Assembly: GCA_963932145.1 (NCBI GenBank)
Contig: OZ010573.1
Span: 24,375,760 to 24,439,759, forward strand
Length of the DNA: 64,000 nucleotides
DNA from: Acanthosepion lycidas
Taxonomy: Eukaryota > Mollusca > Cephalopoda > Sepiida > Sepiidae
Direction: 5' to 3'
Notes under the pieces: generated by a model
Told to the model about the DNA's origin: nothing
The model's input: the letters and a program-made list of their open reading frames with translations, nothing else
Database searches by the model: none
Shown: in pieces, positions 11,366 to 22,059 of the stretch
How positions within the stretch are numbered: position 1 is the stretch's first letter
Layout of the letters: each line of letters opens with the position of its first letter
Made by a program: the position numbers and the translations under genes

Positions 11366-11770
11366 TGTACCTGTTGTATTCGATGTATGAGGGTCAAGCA
11401 GCTCATTTCCTAGGAATTGGCAGCCCAGAGACACTAGTACATATGATTTGATTATAGTAAAGGCCTTGTGCAGAACCAACCACACTTTTTGAAGGGCTGA
11501 ATACAGAGACCTGGTGCACTGTATGCCACAAGGCCTCCCAAAACGACCCTACACAAGTTTTGAATAAAGAGTTGTGCTTTTCCTAGACCAGTTGCCATCC
11601 AAGGCTATAGAACCCAGTCTGTCTGGCTATTTACCCATAGCTGGAGGGAGAAGAAAAGGATTAATACCTTTCCCAAGTGTACTAGCACGTAAGTGAACGT
11701 AATGGATTTGACTGGAATTCGAACTCTGCTCTCTGATTCCTCAAACCGAGCAGCTAATCACTGTGCCTCA
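11366..11770 (-). mobile_element. SINE type A1, near full length (~405 bp)
   Basis: On the minus strand the copy begins with a tRNA-like head: A-box GATTAGCTGCTCGG and B-box GAGTTCGAATTCCAG. The central block CCAGCTATGGGTAAATAG follows. The 3' part contains CTTGTGGCATACAGTGCACC and ends near GACCCTCATACATCGAAT. The copy at 47211-47583 matches over the same span in the opposite orientation. Its 5' end abuts a TA array. RNA polymerase III transcription is expected of the family; this copy looks moderately diverged. Confidence 0.85.
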
Positions 11771-12040
11771 TATATATATATATATATATATATTTTTATA
11801 TATCAGAACAATATTAGGCAAAGTGAAAAAAAGTTCTGTGTTACAGTTTTCATCCTCTGTTTTTTTTTTTTAACAGAGTTCGTCAGGTTAAAAAAAGTTT
11901 ATATTTAAAAGTTTAGCATTTCCTCTCAGTACATGAATATAACAAGTGCTTCCAAAAACACTACTTTAGTCCGAAGTCCTTCTAAAGACCAAAATGCATG
12001 ATATGGAAATTTTTTCAACTTTTATTTATTTATATATATA

Positions 12041-12267
12041 ATTTGTTTAAACATTATTTTTTAAATAGATACTCATATTTGAGTAGATGTTCTGTTTTTT
12101 CTTTTTTTTTTTTTTTTTATTAAACAGTATATTTATTTACATCTACTGGCCTGAATATTTGAGAATTTTTGTTAGCGGAATATGTGTGCTTCAGCATGTT
12201 TCTCTGACAAAACAGAGCATCTGCTCAAATATGAGTATCCATTTTAAAAAATACCATTTAAACAAAT
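12041..12267. mobile_element. Foldback element with ~60-bp arms
   Basis: The left arm (ATTTGTTTAAACATTATTTT, then ACTCATATTTGAGTAGATG) is repeated in inverted form at 12195-12267, leaving a spacer of about 85 bases. Read on the minus strand, the spacer and one arm match 46490-46605, where they form the 3' half of a tRNA-headed SINE. The foldback may therefore be two inverted SINE 3' ends rather than a true MITE. No clear target duplication is visible. Confidence 0.65.
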
Positions 12268-12295
12268 AGTCTGTCAGATTTAATACATTTCCTAA

Positions 12296-12304
<9 letters not shown>

Positions 12305-12360
<56 letters not shown>
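12305..12360. repeat. (TA)n microsatellite
   Basis: About 27 TA units follow a (GT)n start. Confidence 0.97.
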
Positions 12361-12363
<3 letters not shown>

Positions 12364-12510
12364 AATGAATGACAAAGTGTGAAAAAATTTAAGCAGTAAA
12401 TTGCTTATATATATTATACAAATAATTATACTTGGCTGCCAGATTACCCTGAAGGTCCGTTCAGGTGAAACCTAGATAGGTAGTTCCAGGCTCTTTAGGA
12501 TTTATTTTAT

Positions 12511-12547
<37 letters not shown>

Positions 12548-12699
12548 GCACATTGAATGCTGGTGTCAATAAAATCTTAACTCAGCACCTGAAAATTGTG
12601 TTGTGCAGGAAATTTCTAGTTCTGTTACTGGTGCACACGCCCGCGTGCATATATATATATATATAAGATTAAGGAAGGATAATGATCCCTGAAAATGAA

Positions 12700-14689
12700 C
12701 CAGGCATAATATTTTTTTTTTCCTTTTCTTCAGTGTATGCCAAATTCATTGTCTTTAACTATTTATTATTTATTTCCTTGTCTGTCTTTGCTGGTGATCT
12801 GCTCTGTTAACTTGTGCCAAGCCGCCTTCGTTCTGTTTCTCCTGTCAGTTGCTGCACAGTTGTGCCTGACAATCTTCCACCTGCTGTTGCATTTTATTGC
12901 ACTCTCCCCACCTCCAATACTGTCTACCTGCTGACTCATCTTTTCAAACTATACTCCCCCACCCTCTGCAAATAAGATAATGATGTGCATTTATGTTATT
13001 TTTGTGTTTCTTTTAATACTTCTTTTTTCTTTTCTTTTTTCACTCTTTTCTATTTGTCCTATTTTTCTTTTTGTTTCTTTCTCTCTCTCTCTCTTTTGTG
13101 CACTCTTTCTTTTTCCTTGTACTCTTTCTCTCTTCTGTTATGCACCCTTTCCCTCACTTTTTCTCTCTTTTTTTTTTTCTTTCTTCTCTCTAAAATATGT
13201 TTACATTGTATGTTTGAAGTTCTCAAAGAAATAAATACTAACTCAACCCTATTTATTATTATTTTTAAATTTATCATTGTACAAATAAAGTGACTGGGTC
13301 CCTTTTTGTTAGACACTCATGATAAGAATTTTTACTTTGATTTATTTACTATAAATGTTTAATTTAGTATAATCTGTCTATTATACTGTGAAAATTAACT
13401 TTTTATTCTTTCCTATTTTTTGCACCTGATAGAAAATGAATTATCGACATATCAGTGTTTCTTGAGATTCTTGATATTGAATTCACTTTGTTTTTTCATA
13501 AATAGATTTAAAAAATTCATTTTTTTTTTAATATATATAAAATAGATTTTTAATATTAAACATTTTTTGATAAAAATGCACACACACAGTTTATAAATGT
13601 AACATTTTTTATTTATATGTTCAGTTTAAAAACTTTAAAAAATTAATCCTGCTATTATTTTTTTTTCAGAAGATTACACTTAAAGTAAAAATTATCTTTA
13701 GCTAAAGTAACCTAATATTAGAATTTTAATAGAAAATATTAAATTATTCACCTCTTTCCTCTCAATTGTTGAAGAAAAAAACAGTTTGAACATTTTCTGA
13801 GACAATTTTAAAAATAAAGATATTTTTATCGATGCCATAAATTTCTGCACATATCTAAAAGAAGTCAGGATCTGGATACAGTTCACAGGTTTCATTTTGC
13901 CAGTGTTTTTCTGTTCTTGATAAATAAATTGGCAAAGGATGGTTTCCTTTTTCTTGCTAGTGTTTTTAATATTTTGTAATTAAAAAAAAAGTTTCTCTTT
14001 GTAACTTTAAAAAAAACTAAGGATGAAGTCTCTTTTTTTTTTTTTTTTTTTTTCTTTCTCCAAATTAACTTACCACTTACAATTGCATGGGTCAGGTAGC
14101 AGGATCTGAACATATCTGACCCCACATGCTTTTGCTTGCCTGTTACCTGCTTTCTTTTTTATTATATACATTTTCATACATAACACCACTAATTATGCAG
14201 ATGTGATTTGACTACATGCTTTACTGTCATCTGACCATGTGTATCATTGCCACAAGCCATGATATTCATTATACTCTTCTCTAGAATTTTTATTATTAAT
14301 TTTTGATTAGGTTTTCTTTGCCTAAATAGTAGTTGTAATAACTTTAGAATAGCTTTATGTAATAATTGTTGCCTAAATAGTAGTTGTAATTGCTTTAATT
14401 TGTTTAAATTTCTTAGCAGAAACATTATTGTTAATATTTGACTAGTTTTCCTTTTATTTTATTTTTATTGTTTTTTTTTTACCACATTGCACGGATCAGA
14501 TCAGAAATAAAGAAATCAAAATGTGTCTTGTTTGGTATAACTTTATTTATGACACAATAAACAGTAATATTATATTTTCTTTTCTTATATATTTTTAACT
14601 TCTTTTTTAAAAATAAAATTCTAGGTATTACATGACCCCTAATTTAATATAGGTAGAATAGGATTACTTGCAATTGATGTGAGACCTTG
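12700..14689. other. Unassigned region with pyrimidine-rich tract
   Basis: About 12980-13200 the + strand is strongly pyrimidine-biased, which creates open frames on both strands without coding content. A near-exact direct repeat of GCCTAAATAGTAGTTGTAAT lies at about 14322 and 14370. The rest is AT-rich with T runs. A GC-richer patch at 12780-12960 could be an old repeat. Confidence 0.5.
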
Positions 14690-14985
14690 ATACTTGCTTA
14701 CAAATGTTTACTTAATCACAATAACTGTTTTACTGTTGATCTAGCTAAATGCAGCCATCAGTTCTATTTTTATAGTTTCTCTCTTTGCACTTCTCACCTG
14801 TGGGACACGCTTCCTATTTCTTGCTTCCCCGCCACCTATAATCTTCAAAAATTTAAATACAATGCCTCGCTTCCAAAATCCTGTTGCTTTGTCCTTTTCC
14901 TCACTTCTCATCACTCAAGTTTTCTTATGCTTTTTCACTCTTTATAACCTCGTGGTATTGTCACCTTGCTTGAGGTGAAATGATT
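14690..14985 (+). mobile_element. LINE 'A' 3' end
   Basis: The region carries the ORF2 C-terminal signature, with LAKCSHQFYFYSFSLCTSHL followed by WDTLPISCFPATYNLQKFKY. The shared 3' UTR follows and ends in GAGGTGAAATGATTG plus poly-A. It is truncated on the 5' side. It lies about 470 bases upstream of the host exon, inside the presumed intron. Confidence 0.75.
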
Positions 14986-15454
14986 GAAAAAAAAAAAAAT
15001 TAGGAAAATGTGAGAGATAATGAACAGACAAACCTTACTAAGAACCACAAAGGATAGGATGTTTCAGAGAGCCATGATCAAAAAGCACAGCACATAGAAG
15101 AATCACCATTTGAGAACAGGACATTTTTATGTGATGTCATATCAGCAAAATATCTCATCAGCTGCTCCAGAACAGTCACTATCTACAAATTGTCTTGACT
15201 ATCCCATTTGCTCTTAGAGTAAGAAAACCAAGAACACAGAGATTTATCAGTTAAGGAATCAGTTTTTATTTTTTTTTACCAGATTGGAGTACTGATCTTT
15301 GAAATAATGAGCCATTGTTTTTTTTTTGTTTTTTTTTTTTATGACTAGAAATGTAATTTACCGAATTGAATTGTGAACCGAATTTTGAAATCATTTTTCT
15401 CTAATGTTAAATTTTGTGTTGACTTAAACATTTTTTTTATTTTTTATTTTTCAG

Positions 15455-15565
15455 GTCCTCTTAATTGATAGTAGGTCTTTTCTGGAATTTAACACCTGTC
15501 ATATACGCCATTCTGTCAATGTCTGCTGTTCAAAGCTTGTTAAAAGGCGCTTACAGCAAGACAAG
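15455..15565 (+). CDS. DUSP8/16-like: DUSP8/16-type MAP kinase phosphatase, internal exon
   Basis: This 37-codon exon starts right after a T-rich tract and TTTTTCAG and stops right before GTAAG. It is phase 0 on both sides. It encodes VLLIDSRSFLEFNTCHIRHS and then VNVCCSKLVKRRLQQDK. From memory, human DUSP16 has VLLIDSRPFVEYNTSHI and KLMKRRLQQDK, and human DUSP8 has IDSRSFVEYNSWHV and CCSKLVKRRLQQGK, so the match is close throughout. In that family this region is the first half of the rhodanese-like (CH2) domain plus the basic kinase-interaction motif (KRR) that docks p38/JNK. The catalytic phosphatase domain is encoded elsewhere. No flanking exon was found, so the upstream intron is at least 15 kb and the downstream one at least 48 kb if the gene is intact. 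Assignment between DUSP8, DUSP16 and invertebrate VHP-1 is not possible from one exon. Confidence 0.92.
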
Positions 15566-16129
15566 GTAAGATTTTTGCAAGAAAGGGAATATCAAAATTT
15601 ATCATTTTTTTCTTTTATATTATTCTCTCACTTGTGTATGTATGAGAGAGTTTCCATAATTATCCAGGGAACCTTGGTTAATTTTAACTAGATGTTTTAT
15701 GAATGTCCTTTTTTTTTTTTTTTTTTTTTTTTATGAAATGTGTATTTAGAAAAAGAAATTAATTTCTCCAGGGGTTGAATTATAAATAATACAATAGGAT
15801 ATGAGGATAAACTTCTCAAAGTAAATTATACAACTGCTCATCATCATTGAAGAAAATTCAGGGTCTGTTCAGTGATAAGTGAATGTTACTATCTTGGTTT
15901 GGAGGTACTCAATGTTACAATCTATTTTTCTTTTTTAAGAGCTAGTTCAGAGTGGGGATCAGCTACCAGGCTCTGATCATCTAGATTTTTAGAAATGGTC
16001 ACAGAGTAAACAAGCTTCCTCAATGTAGTCTCATTGCTGACCGGGTAACCCTACAGAAGAGTGTCTATTCATGCATGTGCAGTAATTACATCTTTGATGG
16101 GTTACCAAATTAAATTGAAGCTGCATAAC

Positions 16130-16164
<35 letters not shown>

Positions 16165-16699
16165 AGATGTTCAAAATGGCTGGATACTTTCCGGACAGAC
16201 AGTATATCTCACTCACCATATATGGAGTATTATGTATTTGGAGCTAGATGCAGATGGTCAGAGAAGGGAATTTGGTCATTGGGTTATCAAGGTGTCATCT
16301 AATAATATTACCCAGTGTTATGAAATAGCATTGACTGGAAGAGCAAATAAATCTTGGTTTGTTTACAAGTAGATGGCCAATATATGGGCAGAGAACTATT
16401 TTCTTTTTTTCTTTGACCTTTTAAGGACATGCAGCTCCTTTCCAGCAAGAGGGGAAGTAACTCTGATTGGAGTCCAGGGAAGCTCAAATGCAACACATTT
16501 AAAACATTAGATTTTGTGAAGTCAGGGAAACAAATATTGATATCCTTCATGAGTGGCCTGGATTAATTGTCTGTTATTGATTGAGACATTTCAGTGGATA
16601 GGTTAACCAAAATCTTTCCTGATAATGCTAATAACAACCATTTGTTATTCAAGAGGAAGGTTATAATTTTTCCAAAATTATGGGATGAATTTGAAAATA
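15566..16699. other. Presumed intron, no feature seen
   Basis: This is intron sequence 3' of the exon. It holds long T runs at 15711-15733 and 16134-16163 and short open frames without a domain. The segment 16290-16550 is slightly richer in GC but unrecognised. Confidence 0.5.
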
Positions 16700-16890
16700 C
16701 TTATGTATTCAAATGCATTTTTATATCTTACTATTTTATTATAAAGTGTATAATAAACTATATTTATTTCTCTATTATTCTAAACATCGTGGCTGTGAAT
16801 ATGGGTCCCTACAAAAAAGTTCCCAATTGGACCCCACAGCTTCTTAAATTGGTTATGTCTCTTCACTCTTTCATTTTCTTTTTTCTTCTT
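16700..16890 (+). repeat. Repeat G, copy 1 (empty MITE site)
   Basis: This copy matches 17728-17985. The shared blocks are TTATAAAG.GTATAATAAAC, GGCTGTGAATATGGGTCC and CTTAAATTGGTTATGTCTCT, with only about six differences over the best 95 bases. At 16732-16745 it reads through TTTTATTATAAAG without interruption, where copy 2 carries an 80-base hairpin element. Confidence 0.8.
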
Positions 16891-17727
16891 TTTCTCTTAA
16901 TCTCATTTTCTTTGATTTTTGTATAACCTTATGCCAGACTTGTCAAAAGTAGGTCAAAAGAACCAATTATAAAGAGAGGTTTGTTTGATAAAAAGTAATG
17001 TGAAATTCACAGAAGTTAAATACAATAATAATATAGGAACTGTGCCCAGGTCTGGTCAACGAGGATTCACACCTGATTTCTTTTAAGGGCAGGAGAGTAT
17101 AGTGGACCTCCTGTGATTGTATGGTATTTACCATAACAGCAACATTTCCTGAACATTCACATTCTTTTGTTGTTCTCTTATGTGTATAGAATGTTGATTG
17201 CAATTTCTCTTCTAAGTGGAGTCTTTGCTAATCAAAGAATTTCCTGCTGCTTTCATATTTCTGCTTTCAATAGAGCATTATAATGTTCTCTGGTTTTAAT
17301 CAATAATAGCAAGCAAGTTAATATGGAGCCTGGATGAAGCAATTGAGGGTAAGGGTCAAATGGCTGGCATCCTTGGAAAGTGAACAGAATTGGCTTTTAT
17401 GCTCGCTATTCTGACCTCTTTGTTTGCCAAACCCTCTTTTACTCTCTATTTTTCTTTCTCTCTCCACCCTTTTATCTTTCTTTATAGAGCCAGCTTTAAG
17501 TCAATAGGATCCATTGCTCCCATTTGGGATCTGCACTTCAGGGGGCCCCTATGCTTGCTTAATTTACTCTACTCTTGTTGAGTACAAATGGTAACATATT
17601 CGGACATACTACATTCCAGTTTTTATATAGAAAACAAATGACTTCAGTTTTCTTTTGATTTCTATAAAAAAAGTAGTTAGTCTTTACTGTTGATATTTTA
17701 AAAATATATTTATTTGAATTAAATAAT

Positions 17728-17985
17728 GTGTTCAAGTTCATTTTTATGACTTTGTTTTATTAGGTTGGTGCAAAAATAATGTCGTTTTCTCACATAGTAA
17801 CATATGTGAGAAAATGACATTATTTTTGCACCAACCTAATATTATAAAGTTTATAATAAACTATACTTATATCTGTATTATTCTGCAGGCCATGGCTGTG
17901 AATATGGGTCCCAACAAAAAAGTTTCCAATTGTACCCCACAGCTCCTTAAATTGGTTATGTCTCTTCACTCTTTCATTTTCTTTT
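17728..17985 (+). repeat. Repeat G, copy 2 (with MITE inside)
   Basis: This copy lies about 1.0 kb from copy 1 in the same orientation. It could be a tandem duplication or a dispersed repeat. The CTGCAG before GCCATGG looks like a splice acceptor but is weakly supported, because copy 1 lacks it. Confidence 0.8.
17760..17839 (+). mobile_element. 80-bp mariner MITE (MADE1-like)
   Basis: Two 37-base arms, with one mismatch, flank a 6-base loop (GTAACA). The ends read TTAGGTTGGTGCAAAAATAA. TA duplications lie at 17758-17759 and 17840-17841. The first 16 bases equal the terminus I recall for human Hsmar1/MADE1, and the total length (80) is also that of MADE1. The element has no coding capacity. 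The empty site at 16732-16745 confirms the insertion. Confidence 0.93.
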
Positions 17986-18089
17986 TTGATGGCTCTTATT
18001 TTCTTTGCTTCTGTTTTTTTTTTTTTATTTCTTTCTCTCTTTTTACATTTTTTTCAATTCACATCCATTTTTCTTTTCTGTCTCTGAAA

Positions 18090-18975
18090 AATAGGTAATT
18101 GAATCAATGCCAAAGAAATAGTTTTAGTTTTAATGAAGATAAATAAAATCATATAAATTTTTGGTGATAAATAATTTTGAACATGATTAGGGGTGGGGGT
18201 CAATTTGCTGAAAATCTTTATATGTACCAAAGCTGAACTCATGACTTCTCTTACTTCCTTCTAGATTGCTTATCTTCTGACGTCAGTTGTATTGATAAGA
18301 ATTGGTGACCAATGTCCCTTGTTGGCAGATGCTTCTCTAAAGGGAGATTCTTTTTTGGTCTTTTTTTTAGATTTTATGTTTTTTTTTGCTTGCTTGTGTG
18401 TGTTTGAGTTTTCTGTTGCCTTTTATAGACAAATGTATTCTCTTATTGAGTCTAGTTTAAATCATGTCAGTTTTGGATATATTCAACCATATAGCAAATA
18501 CAAAATGCTTCTGCTTCATAGATGTAACATTTGTCTTTTTATTTTTCATATTCTGTACATTAATTTTTCCATAAACTGGAGCTTAGTGTATCTACCCTTT
18601 GTATGGATTTGAGCTTTACTCTTTATGAGGTCAGTGATGATGAATGTCAATGATTATTATTGTTTTTTTTTTTTGTTTTTTTTTAAATAGGCTTTAATCA
18701 GATTTGGAATTCTCTTGGATAGAGAAGTCATTTTATGCTCCAGTTTATGACTTCAACAAGGCTTAAGTCTAGCTTTAATAGACTAATATAATCACACATA
18801 GTGTGTGGATGCCATTATAGAGTGAGTGGTCATTATAGTGTGTTTGCAATAAATAATCATGAGAAAAAGAAAAGAACGGGGTAAAAAAATAATACAAAGC
18901 AAGCAAACAAAGAAAATATGAAAGGCAAATTATCAGTAATAAGGCAAAACAACAGTAGTCTGGCAAAATGTTTAT
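18090..18975. other. Unassigned AT-rich DNA
   Basis: The stretch has T-rich runs, and open frames of up to about 106 codons that are phenylalanine-rich by composition. No domain or repeat was recognised. Confidence 0.5.
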
Positions 18976-18979
18976 AAAC

Positions 18980-19215
18980 TAAGAATTGGGGTTGACATAC
19001 CATCAAGTTTGGATGAATGAACATAGCATTTTGACTTCAAGGCAAGAGAGATCAGGACTGAGTCAGATAACATCAAGGACCTGCTTGCTTTATTGGCTAG
19101 GAAGAAATCCCAGCATGCATTTGTGTGCTTCTGTCTATAAATTGGAAATGGGAAAGTATTTTGCAATTATTTCATTATGGGATTAGAACCAACAGCTATA
19201 ACTATTGCAACACAG
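18980..19215 (-). mobile_element. tRNA-type SINE C, copy 1
   Basis: On the minus strand a B-box-like TGTTGGTTCTAATCCCATA is followed by ATTTATAGACAGAAGC, GATTTCTTCCTAGCCAATAA and CTTGAAGTCAAAATGC. The same order occurs on the plus strand at 46885-47085. The two copies define a SINE family distinct from type A. Confidence 0.65.
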
Positions 19216-19219
19216 ATGA

Positions 19220-20299
19220 AATGGATAGAGTTTGAATTTTGGCTGATGCTGTTCATTTTTCACTTTGCACCGATGGCCTTAAGAAAAAAATAAATTCACT
19301 TGTTCCTATCCTATTGCTATATATTTTGCCATTCCTTTATCACTCTCTCCCTCATTTGTTTTCTTCACAGCTTTCTTCGTTACTCTTTTTTTTCTTTATG
19401 TCCTTTCTGTCTCTTGATGATATTTGTTCCTCCATCCATTGGCACAAACTTGTTAAGTAGGTTACTTGCTATTTTCCTCTACTTTCAATGTGTCCTGAGA
19501 ATGTTAAATTCTCTCAGCCTTCTCTCCTCATTCTAAAGAATTTTGTCTCTTTCTGTTGTTTCACTAATTTTTCTTGGAAATGTAAAGACTCTTGAATGGT
19601 TGAGGTTCCTTATCACCAATATGGTATATCATTTCATGTCAAGTCATGTAGTTCATCAACAACTGACTCACCTGGAAATTAAGAACTCCTAAGAGCACCA
19701 CCGCTATGTAGGATTCTTTATATAATGTTCTACTAGCCACTACTTGTGACACTTACGGGAACAGTTTGAGAGAGAGAGAGAGGGAGAGATAGTGATGACC
19801 AACACTTTGGTTTGTTTATGACCACTTTCCTTTTAGTCCCTGTTTTTCTTAAGCCTTCCACAAAGGTTAATGGAGCAGAGAATGAGCGCTGGAGCATGTC
19901 ATTATTTTATAACTACCTTACATGTCTCACCTGTAAAACCCATTGTCAAACTTAATAAGTAATAATTATATAGACATTGTGTGTGTCACTGAATATGGGA
20001 ATGTATAAAAATGGAATGTTTTGATGAAAGATTATAGTAATGAATAAATATCTACATTTGTGTGAAATGACTTGTCTCTAAAGATACTTTCAATAATCTT
20101 GAGAAATGATTTTCATTCTCAGAGTTGTTCAAACAATTCAACTCTTTTGTTGTGTTCACACTTTGGATGATGTCTTTTGTAGTATTTTTCAATCTTAAAG
20201 AATGAAGGACTCTCTAGTATGAGGTCAAAATAATAAGAAAGGGCACATCACTAGAGAGTAAGGAAATTGAATAAAGTTGCCAAAATTAACCTTACTGAC
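19220..20299. other. Unassigned AT-rich DNA
   Basis: The stretch includes a small GAGAGA tract near 19770. I see nothing that supports a gene. Confidence 0.5.
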
Positions 20300-20900
20300 A
20301 CAGTTATAATAATGGGGAAATTAGCAGTTTCCATCCAAAAAACATTCAACATTCATTGACCGAACAGTTAGTGTTGCTGTCAGTTGAATTTCATAAAAAT
20401 TTTTTTCTTTTGTAAATTCAGTTTATGGCATTGAAACACCAGTTCTCATATAATCACTGAAGTTAAGCAATATTGAGCCTGGTCAGTACCTAGATGGGTG
20501 ACTGCTTGGGAATACAAGGGGCTGTAATCTTGGATGTGCAGTTGGTGTAATGAATAATACTCGGAATTGTTAATTGGAGAGCCAAGTTCAAATTTCAATT
20601 GGATTTGTTATATTCACTTAGGCACAAACACTCTTGTGGAAGGTATGAATCCACATCTTAAAAGCTATAGTTTAATTAGTAAAACTTGTATCGCTAAATC
20701 ATTGTTATCTCCCACCTCCATTTTTTTTCTGGCTTTAAATAACCTGCAAGAGGTTGAGAAGCTGTAGAAAACAAATCAGTTGGTTTTTGTACATCTTTTT
20801 TTCATGAAATTAGACTTCTCACTGTTATAGAAAATATTGATGGGAGTTTCCTTTCAAACTTGTTGCTTTTGGTAGTGTGGACAGTTAAATTTGTCTAAGT
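20300..20900 (+). repeat. Dispersed repeat X, copy 2, split by a SINE
   Basis: CATTCATTGACC and GTTGAATTTCATAAAA on the left, and ATTGATGGGAGTTTCC with TTTTGGTAGTGTG on the right, match 33345-33560 in the same order. The 5S-headed SINE at 20418-20784 separates the halves, so the repeat is older than the SINE. Confidence 0.6.
20418..20784 (+). mobile_element. 5S rRNA-headed composite SINE, copy 1
   Basis: The first ~105 bases follow 5S rRNA: TCACTGAAGTTAAGCAATAT, GGTCAGTACC and the internal control region AGATGGGTGACTGCTTGGGA. A second, tRNA-like module follows, with a B-box-like AGTTCAAATTTCAATTGG. Then come CACTTAGGCACAAACAC and a remnant of the shared central block. The 3' tail is TTTAAATAACCTGCAAGAGG plus GCTGTAG. 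Imperfect flanking repeats TTTTGTAAAT (20408) and TTTTGTACAT (20785) look like a target duplication. It is not a 5S gene: the 5S part is diverged and fused. Confidence 0.85.
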
Positions 20901-20904
20901 CAGT

Positions 20905-21885
20905 TTAGTATAAATTTTTAGCTAGTTGTACATTTCTTTGCTCAGCAAAGTAAAAACTGGAGAACGTCTCTGTTTATAAAAATAAGCAATTACCTGAACT
21001 TGAGTTGCTGTGAATAAATTTGGTTTTGTGAATGAGGTGAGTTATTCAATGTATTTGGTGCTTTTATTTATTTATTTTTTTTTTCTTTTTGCTTATGCCG
21101 TTATTTGCTTGAGAAACCAACTTCAGTCTCCTTTGTTATATCTTGTACACTTGAAGAAGACAACAGAATGAATTGTTTGGTATATATTAAGAGTAAAAGT
21201 AGAATCAGGAATTTAATATTTCGACAAATACTTTGAAGCACAGCTTTGGTTATGTATTTGAACTCATTCTACTATCCTCCACTTTGTGACACTTAACTGT
21301 GTCAACCACTCGACAGTCACCTTCTTTTTCAAGGCTCATCTGGGCATTTCACTATGATGCTTTCCATTAAAATATCATGATAGGATTGTTGACATATTAA
21401 CTACTGGGTGGAAGATGTACAAAAGAATGGTATTCAGGATTCTAGATGTTCTCATTTGTTTTGCTACCTGCTTACCTATCAGCTGACACCTGTTCTTATC
21501 TTCTATCAGTTGAGTGGGGTGTGAAATATATATATATATATATATATACTAAACAAATGATCATGCTAGAAAAAAAAAACAATTGTAGAAATCCTGAAAG
21601 ATGGGATGGTATTCCATGCTTGTCTTCTATGTAGACCAGGTTATGCCCAATGAATATAAACCAATATCAGTTACTGATATTTACACACATACATACACAC
21701 ATTGTAGTCCCAAATGTTGGGGATAGCCTCTAGATTTAATAATTAGTAAGTTTTGTACTGTCTTCGGCTGCTTAATTAACACCTACTATGCTAAGATGCA
21801 AAAACTACTATGCATGGCATCCGATTTTTTTTTAGAGAGGGTATTACCTAAAATTTAAAATCTACCAGGTTTTATCAGCCAGCAA
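20905..21885. other. Unassigned AT-rich DNA
   Basis: A short TA array lies at 21527-21548. No coding signal was seen. Confidence 0.5.
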
Positions 21886-21889
21886 GGTA

Positions 21890-22055
21890 AAAAAAGAGCT
21901 AAAAGATTTGGCAGCAGTTTGTAGGAGTAGTCAACTGCTAGAAGTGAGCCAAGTGAATTCCACAATGAATCTCCAACTGCAGACCAACATACAGTATTTA
22001 CTACTGTATTTATCTGAATGGGGACATACTCATTATCATCTGTAGGGATGCTTCA
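21890..22055 (+). repeat. Dispersed repeat F, copy 1
   Basis: AAGTGAATTCCACAATGAAT, CAGACCAACATACAGTATTT and TCATTATCATC recur in inverted orientation at 44645-44800 with about 85-90% identity by eye. The class is unknown. Confidence 0.7.
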
Positions 22056-22059
22056 ACAC

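Noticed and set aside
12980-13316. Open frames on both strands near 13.1 kb
   Set aside because: Pyrimidine-rich sequence gives Ser/Phe/Leu on one strand and Arg/Lys/Glu on the other; no sign of coding.
17887-17985. Possible exon starting GCCATGGCTGTGAATATG after CTGCAG
   Set aside because: The sister copy at 16.8 kb lacks the acceptor and the ATG, no donor follows, and the sequence is a repeat.
20418-20540. 5S rRNA gene
   Set aside because: The 5S likeness is diverged, is fused to a tRNA-like SINE body, and recurs at four sites with the same downstream sequence.
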